Shown here: piece after piece, positions 58,642-64,000 of the stretch
Layout of the letters: each line of letters starts with the position of its first letter
Numbering within the stretch: the stretch's first letter is position 1
Assembly: GCA_949752735.1 (NCBI GenBank)
Contig: OX457038.1
Location: 67,394,485 to 67,458,484, forward strand
Length of the DNA stretch: 64,000 nt
Direction: 5' to 3'
DNA from: Lumbricus terrestris
Taxonomy: Eukaryota > Annelida > Clitellata > Crassiclitellata > Lumbricidae
Made by a program: the position numbers and the translations under genes
The notes under the pieces: model-generated
The model's input: only the letters and a program-made list of their open reading frames with translations
Databases searched by the model: none
What the model was told of the DNA's origin: nothing

Positions 58642-61600
58642 GTAAGTTAGTGACTATATGGTGATTGGTTAGCAGTGGGTTGACTCAAAGCTGATCGTGT
58701 AGGCTTGGGCATTCCCTGAAATAGCCACTGTGTAAAGAGCTGTAGAAAGCTCTTAACACATGACAGCTGAGCTCCATAGATCGGGGTCTGATTTATTTCA
58801 GGGTCTGATTTATTTGTGCTATACTGTATAATGTATATAATATAATAAAACCTGCATTTTAATATTAGCATTGTTACGATTTAAGTCTGTTTAACCAAAC
58901 CCATCAGATGCCCTCAATTGTCTTGTGTCAGCAACCTAATTTTCATTGCTTTACAAATGAGGGGAACCCAGTTTTTCTTGGCATTTAATTTCCCAATTAT
59001 GCAAGTGAAACTCGCAATAAGTTTTATTAGCAAGTTTGCTAACAGATCTCGAGCTGTGAGCTTTGGTATGGGAATGAACTCTAAATGCGAGTACATAATA
59101 TAATTGGCTTAAAAATTGTAATTGATGGTGTATCCGTTAATGTCAGTCAGTATGTTTTTTGTGCATTTAGGATGTATGCATTATGTACACCATAATTGTT
59201 TTCTTTCTGTGTGTCCTTTTAATGTGTTATATCCCAGCCTTAATTTTCCAGTGGCCAGAACTGCACTTGTCCGTGAACTCAGTGTAATCTTTTAAATGTG
59301 AACCAGGCAATGTTACTGTGCTCCCATCAACTATGTCATTAAACATTTATTATTATTTATTTTGTTGTTGTTGTTATTATTATTATCATTAAATTATTAT
59401 TATTATTATGAGTTTTTGACAGTTGATTTGATGTTCGGGTAGTCATTATAATTTATTATTATTATTATTGTTATTATTAATTGCCCTGAGGCCCGTGCAT
59501 GGTCACATCGAATAGGTATTCGATAAATATTCCCCATCCACTGTAAAAAGCTATTGTACTTATCCAAAGTAAATGTTTCTCTTCCACTGTAACATCCCCA
59601 CCCCACCCCCCGCCTCTAAGTGACCTCCGTAACACCAGGTGTATAAAGACGGTTGGTGGTTATTTTCTTTTCCATGACAGATGGTCTTCTGCTGCTCGGA
59701 TCCGAATCCGGAATCGGATTCATTGAAGGACGCGTGTTCAATGAATGGTCTTCCAGCAACAGTTCCATCTTTCTCGTTCAGTCGTTGAATCTTTCCGGCG
59801 AGAGTCGGATCAAGCATCTGGCTGGACGGTTTTCCGATGACGTTCTGCTGTGGTTTCGTCCAGGGGACTCAGGTTCGATTGTCTACATAACTGGTCGTGT
59901 CAGAGCAAGGAACTTCTCAAGTCCTGTTCTGCATTTTCATGACAGGTGCTCTGGTCAGGTGAGGCTCATAAACCTATCAGATAGGATAGCTTGTAATTTT
60001 TATTTCTGAAAATGGATCAGTGTCGTATGAAAAGTTCTTCAAATTAGCTTCGAGCAAGGCATCTTGGACATGCTCTACATGTGTCCCCAAGATGCCTTGT
60101 TTTGAGCTAATTTCTGCTTTAATGTTCCTAAATAATCTATTCAATGTATTGATTATTTTAGAAGCTGAAAGGAACATTAGGGCAGAAGTTCGTCTGTGCA
60201 GGAGCTTTAGACAAGTTGTGGACTGGGTTGGATGATTTAACTGCTTCAGTGGATAGCCTACTATTATGGCTTTTAAGAGGAAAGTAGGAAAATAGGGCTA
60301 TAATGCAATGGTTCCAACACAGATTGAACATCTTTTGAAGTTCTGAACCATTTGAAGCCCTTGTTTTATTATGTTATACAAGACCAATGGAGGAGACATG
60401 AAACGTGGCATCAATAGTAGACGATGTGAGTCATCTTTGCAGTCCCGTGATGTACTGAGACCCATTTACCTCCCAGATTATGCTCATAATTGCACTGCTT
60501 GGGAACGAAGGGACCAGTATGACAACAACTTGCAAAAAGTCGTTGAATGGAGTTTAATTTGCAAACGCTTACCCCATGACCAAACGTCATAGTGGAGCGC
60601 GGTGGTGTAGTGGGTATGTTCGTCACCTTGCAGCCGAAAGGTTGCAGGTTTGAATCCACCTCAAGTCGCCGCGTAGGGACCTTGGGCAAGTCCACTCGCA
60701 ATTGCTCAGTGCTTCAGCGTGAAACTCCGATGCAGTGTCCGCTCTATAGTCGGGAGCGCCTCTGAGTAGGGAGCTTGAATGGGCGCTATAACAAGCGTAC
60801 ATACAAACAGACGTGTTAGTGATAGATGACTGTCACCTACAGGAACTTCATTTTTCCTGATACTTTACCCTACCCTACAATGTATTTCACCAAGCTTAAC
60901 TTGTTATCTGCATTACATTTGCTTACAGGTTAACGGAATTTCAGTCGACTGGCTTAACGGAAATGTCTATTGGATAGATGCTGTGTATAACTGGGTGAAG
61001 ATGGCTGCTCTGTCCAATCCACAGAACTATGTCAAGGTTGTTGTTGATGAGGGTATCAGCAATCCAACAGCCATGACACTATATCCTTCAAAGAGGTAAA
61101 ATAATATCCTGTTACATTTGCACTTAGTTCTGTATTGTTTTAGAACTCCCTCAAACAATTGCTGGTTTATGACATTATGCTGGTCAATTGTTGAGGCACA
61201 GTTTTCGATATGAGACTCAATAATATAAGGCATTTCTTAAGGAGTTGATAGGCTTCCAGCAGGTTATTATTATTAATTAAAGTTTTAATGTGCCTGGTCG
61301 CTCTGAAATGTGGATCTCGGATATGGAAAGTCAGCTGCCAGGCAAGATGCTGTTGGATGTCCCCAAGTGCTTGAAAGCTAACGAGAAAGAGTGAGTTTTG
61401 AGCTGCTTTGATGTAAGCAAGGGAAGTGAGTTTGAACAGTGAAAAGAGAGAACGGTGGTTGATTCCATTCCTTGCGTCAACTGAGTAGTATATTTTGTGG
61501 AAGATGGTTCTACTACGACAGACAAAGTTTAAAAATTTTACAAATCATTGCACCCAGTCTGTCCTGTACCTTGGAAGTCCTAGGAAGATGAGTATAAGAA

Positions 61601-63788
61601 CATTCTCTGTTCTAATATAATTTATTCTAATCTTGTAGTGACAGATTGCTGTAAATGACCACAGGTGTGTGCATAAGCCAACATATGATCCGTTAATCAA
61701 AAGAACTTGTTTTGTATGGTGACTTCTGTAGAAGCATGTAAGTGAGTATGTTCTGTTTACCATTAGCTTCTAATGGAGTTATGTTATAGAGCGATGTTGA
61801 CATCTGTAATGCTATCTTTACATTTGCCTTTGTGTTCTACTCTTTGAGAGTTTCTGGGATTAGATAGTGGAATGTCAGATCGTGATTGCCTTTGAATTCA
61901 AATCCCAATGTGCTCTGGTTGCAATTGGTAATTTTTTATAAGCCAATTTTGACTCCTTGACTGCTTTAGCAATAGTATCCTTGCAGATTATAATTTTTAG
62001 CAATCTGGCATTGAAGAAGTTCTAATATTAAAAGAACAAGTGTTTATTCAACTTGTGGTGCATTTGTAACAATTTCTGATTTTCTTCTGTAGCTATATTT
62101 TCTGGGCTGACAGCGACTTAGGAGTTATCAAGCGAAGTGATTTGTCCGGCAGTCAACAGATGACGCTTGTGGTGAATTCTGGACAATTGGTGATCGCCAT
62201 GGAAACAGATGTTGCCACGGAAACAGTTGTTTGGCTCAACATCGTCGATTCTTCTTCTCCAACCATCGAACGAATCACGGTGAATGGATTGCAAAGAACC
62301 ACCATCTTTGCAAGTCCACGCCTGAAGACTTTTGCGGATCTTACGCTGTACAATGTAAATTGCGTAATCTGACTTATCAGCATATTATTTATTCATTCAT
62401 TCATTATGGAGTTTTATATAGCGACCTTTCAAAGTTAATAGGTCTGGGGTGCTTCCGACCCAATCCTCACTGTTACTTAAGGACAGTTTTAAGGCTCTGG
62501 TAAAACACATCTGAGTAAACTCTACCCATAAGGCATAAAGACAAGTAAATATTAGTGTGAGCCTGTTCCATGCCATGAGATCCATTACAGGGAAAGCATG
62601 TTGTTTTTTGTGCGTTTTCTTGTGAACTGCTTGGTAGCGTAGATGTTAGCATGTTAGACTTTAATAGCGCTGTTGCCTGTAGAGGCTAGGTTTAGTATTC
62701 CAACTGCTAGTATGGTTGATTAGGTATTAGCAATTTAGCATGTTACATGTGCAATTTTAAAAGCCTTAGTGTGTTGGATGATAATATGGTAGTTACTGCT
62801 TGCTATTAATTTGTTGCTGCATTAGTAAAATTTGTTAATGCTTAAATGATATTATAAAATGATAGCAATCTGATACAAAACAAACCATTTTATTGATTTT
62901 CATTTAATTAATTATTGGTTGATTTTCACTAAATTTAGCGAATTTTCTATTGATTATTTCTTCAGAGAATAATTATAAGTATAATTTCTTTGATTGCTTA
63001 GTTGATTGACATTATTGCTTGATGCTACTAACTGATTGCTTGCTCTCATCGGTTGACTGACTAATTATAAATCGATCAGTTTTTGAGTCCTTGATTGATT
63101 TTGGTTAATTGAGGCTATGTATAAAAATGAATTGTTTTATTCAGAATCTTTCACTTCTGGTGAAATACAATGAAAGCGAACTTGGCATCCTGAGTACAGA
63201 TGGACTGTCAAGTGCTGTGTTGTCACCGCGGATGTCCTACAGCTCCATCTATACTTTTGGGTCGGAACTACAACAGTCAGCTGTTACAAGTACAACTGAA
63301 ACATCAATGCAAATGCTGTTTACATATGGCAACTGCCAGCTTTTTGTATATTGATATTTAGCTGTTTACTAGTAGTCAGCCCAATGTAGCAGTTACCAGT
63401 TTATCCAATATAGATGTTGCACCTCTTAGTTTATTATTAAAAATACAGGCAGGGGCAGATCTAATTTTTTGAACCAAGACCAAATATTTTGAACCCTTTC
63501 CAAAATTTCTGTATCTGCCCCTGAATACAGGTGCTGTAGCGTTTTATGTTAGCTTTTGTAGCATTAAATATGAGGTTAGCAGTTTATCTGCTAATTTGAA
63601 TGAGGATGGTGGTGGGGTGAAAATTAAGTGTTTATCTTTTTGTCATTAACAATGTTTTTTGTTTGATCTAGCTTCGTGTGTGGCTGCTAGATGCGATCAT
63701 TTTTGTGTCACGGTCGACTCAAACACTCGTGCCGTCTGCCTCTGCGGCCTTGGTTACCATCTGAGTATCAACGGCATCAACTGTGAAG
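58566..63788 (+). CDS. LDL-receptor-family protein (YWTD propeller plus EGF), 5' part, six exons
   Basis: Six exons (76, 278, 167, 262, 145, 117 nt) join in frame into 348 codons; the gene continues past the right edge. An in-frame TGA at 58515-58517 precedes the ATG. Residues 1-25 are a signal peptide (MDKKIIIVLAFIVRIYFITG). Residues about 26-305 form a six-bladed propeller of LDLR class B type, with degenerate YWTD motifs (NVYWIDAVYNWVKMA; YIFWADSDLGVIKRSDLSGS). Residues 311-348 are an EGF-like module with six cysteines (C312, C317, C321 and three more). Known: propeller-EGF pairs serve ligand binding and release in LRP1/2/4/5/6. Here the propeller comes directly after the signal peptide, as in LRP5/6, but similarity is too low to name the member. 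It lies about 300 bp downstream of the satellite-bearing hAT element. Confidence 0.85.
59681..59958 (+). CDS. LDLR-family gene exon 2
   Basis: Acceptor ccatgacag, donor gtgagg. Encodes DGLLLLGSESGIGFIEGRVF through PVLHFHDRCSGQ, the first propeller blades. Confidence 0.85.
60591..60806 (+). mobile_element. tRNA-derived SINE
   Basis: The head has a pol III A box (TGGTGTAGTGGGTA, about 60603) and B box (GGTTTGAATCC, 60647-60657). The body has ACCTTGGGCAAG and ACTCGCAATTGCTCAGTGCT. The tail GGGAGCGCCTCTGAG...GGGCGCTATAACAAG matches the LINE tails. In the LDLR-family gene intron between exons 2 and 3. Confidence 0.9.
60929..61095 (+). CDS. LDLR-family gene exon 3 (YWTD-like blade)
   Basis: Acceptor gcttacag, donor gtaaaa. 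Encodes VNGISVDWLNGNVYWIDAVY, then SNPTAMTLYPSKR, a typical class B repeat. Confidence 0.9.
62093..62354 (+). CDS. LDLR-family gene exon 4
   Basis: Acceptor cttctgtag, donor gtaaat. Encodes YIFWADSDLGVIKRSDLSGS through RLKTFADLTLYN. Confidence 0.9.
63145..63289 (+). CDS. LDLR-family gene exon 5
   Basis: Acceptor gttttattcag, donor A|gtacaa, picked for phase. Encodes NLSLLVKYNESELGILSTDG through TFGSELQQSAVT, the last propeller blade. Confidence 0.8.
63450..63523. mobile_element. 74-bp hAT-type MITE
   Basis: Inverted ends CAGGGGCAGAT (63450-63460) and ATCTGCCCCTG (63513-63523), flanked by the perfect 8-bp duplication AATACAGG (63442-63449 and 63524-63531). Lies in the intron between exons 5 and 6 of the LDLR-family gene. 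Confidence 0.9.
63672..63788 (+). CDS. LDLR-family gene exon 6 (EGF-like module)
   Basis: Acceptor ttgatctag, donor gtctcg. Encodes SCVAARCDHFCVTVDSNTRA then VCLCGLGYHLSINGINCE: six cysteines in EGF spacing. Confidence 0.88.
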
Positions 63789-63899
63789 GTCTCGGTTCAT
63801 TACTGTCATTACATGTTCATACAGTGATGTAAAGTAGTTGCTGGTTTGTGATCCAGAACCATACTGTCATTTATGTAATTATTTAAGGGCTTGTAATTT

Positions 63900-64000
63900 T
63901 CAATCAATCAATCAATCAATCGTAATTTATATAGCGCCCCTTCAAGGTATCTACTCAGAGGCGCTCCCGGCCGAGATCAAGCGAAAAAACAGGCAGTCTT
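63900..64000 (-). repeat. SINE/LINE 3' tail at right edge
   Basis: (CAAT)n then TTTATATAGCGCCCCTTCAA and CAGAGGCGCTCCCGGC; cut by the window end. Confidence 0.88.

Noticed and set aside
60600..60670. Possible tRNA gene
   Set aside because: A and B boxes are present but the acceptor stem does not pair and a SINE body and tail follow; it is a SINE head.

Overview
This is a stretch of AT-rich animal nuclear DNA. It has split genes with GT-AG introns of a few hundred to a few thousand bases, long introns full of LINE, SINE and satellite debris, and no operons or prokaryotic signals. Two genes are clear orthologues of vertebrate genes (C2CD5 and CNOT6). The abundance of hAT elements, a Ty3/gypsy retrotransposon and tRNA-headed SINEs fits a non-vertebrate metazoan. 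I cannot place it more precisely from sequence alone.

Layout. (1) 3281-23123, minus strand: C2CD5, a C2-domain membrane-trafficking protein. Nineteen coding exons join in frame into 768 codons; the last part of the gene lies beyond the left edge. Its introns hold a 28-bp minisatellite, a 43-bp satellite, an array of X-box-like motifs, SINEs and LINE 3' ends. (2) 23124-32807: intergenic or CNOT6 3' flank, with decayed LINEs (one 222-bp insertion has a 13-bp target duplication) and a CA/CGCA microsatellite. (3) 32808-43189, minus strand: CNOT6 (CCR4 deadenylase). Ten coding exons give 572 codons from ATG to stop, with one GC-AG intron lying exactly before the catalytic Glu codon. (4) 44700-51393: a hAT-type DNA transposon (16-bp inverted ends, 8-bp target duplication) into which a Ty3/gypsy LTR retrotransposon (45144-50262, 4-bp target duplication) has inserted. 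That retrotransposon has lost most of its reverse transcriptase and integrase but keeps a 1136-codon open frame starting inside its own 5' LTR. (5) 52291-53085: a solo LTR of another retrotransposon. (6) 53971-58263: a second, 4.3-kb hAT-type element packed with satellite arrays in mirrored order. (7) 58566 to the right edge, plus strand: the 5' part of an LDL-receptor-family gene (signal peptide, YWTD-type beta-propeller, EGF module), starting only about 300 bp after the satellite-bearing element.

The three host genes are unrelated functionally (vesicle trafficking, mRNA deadenylation, endocytic or signalling receptor). The unusual content is in the mobile and satellite DNA: nested elements with readable target duplications, higher-order repeats inside a transposon, a LINE and a SINE sharing a 3' hairpin, and an intronic repeat carrying RFX X-box motifs. 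Exon boundaries were set by reading splice sites, checking phase continuity across each gene, and comparing with remembered vertebrate family members. No database search was possible.
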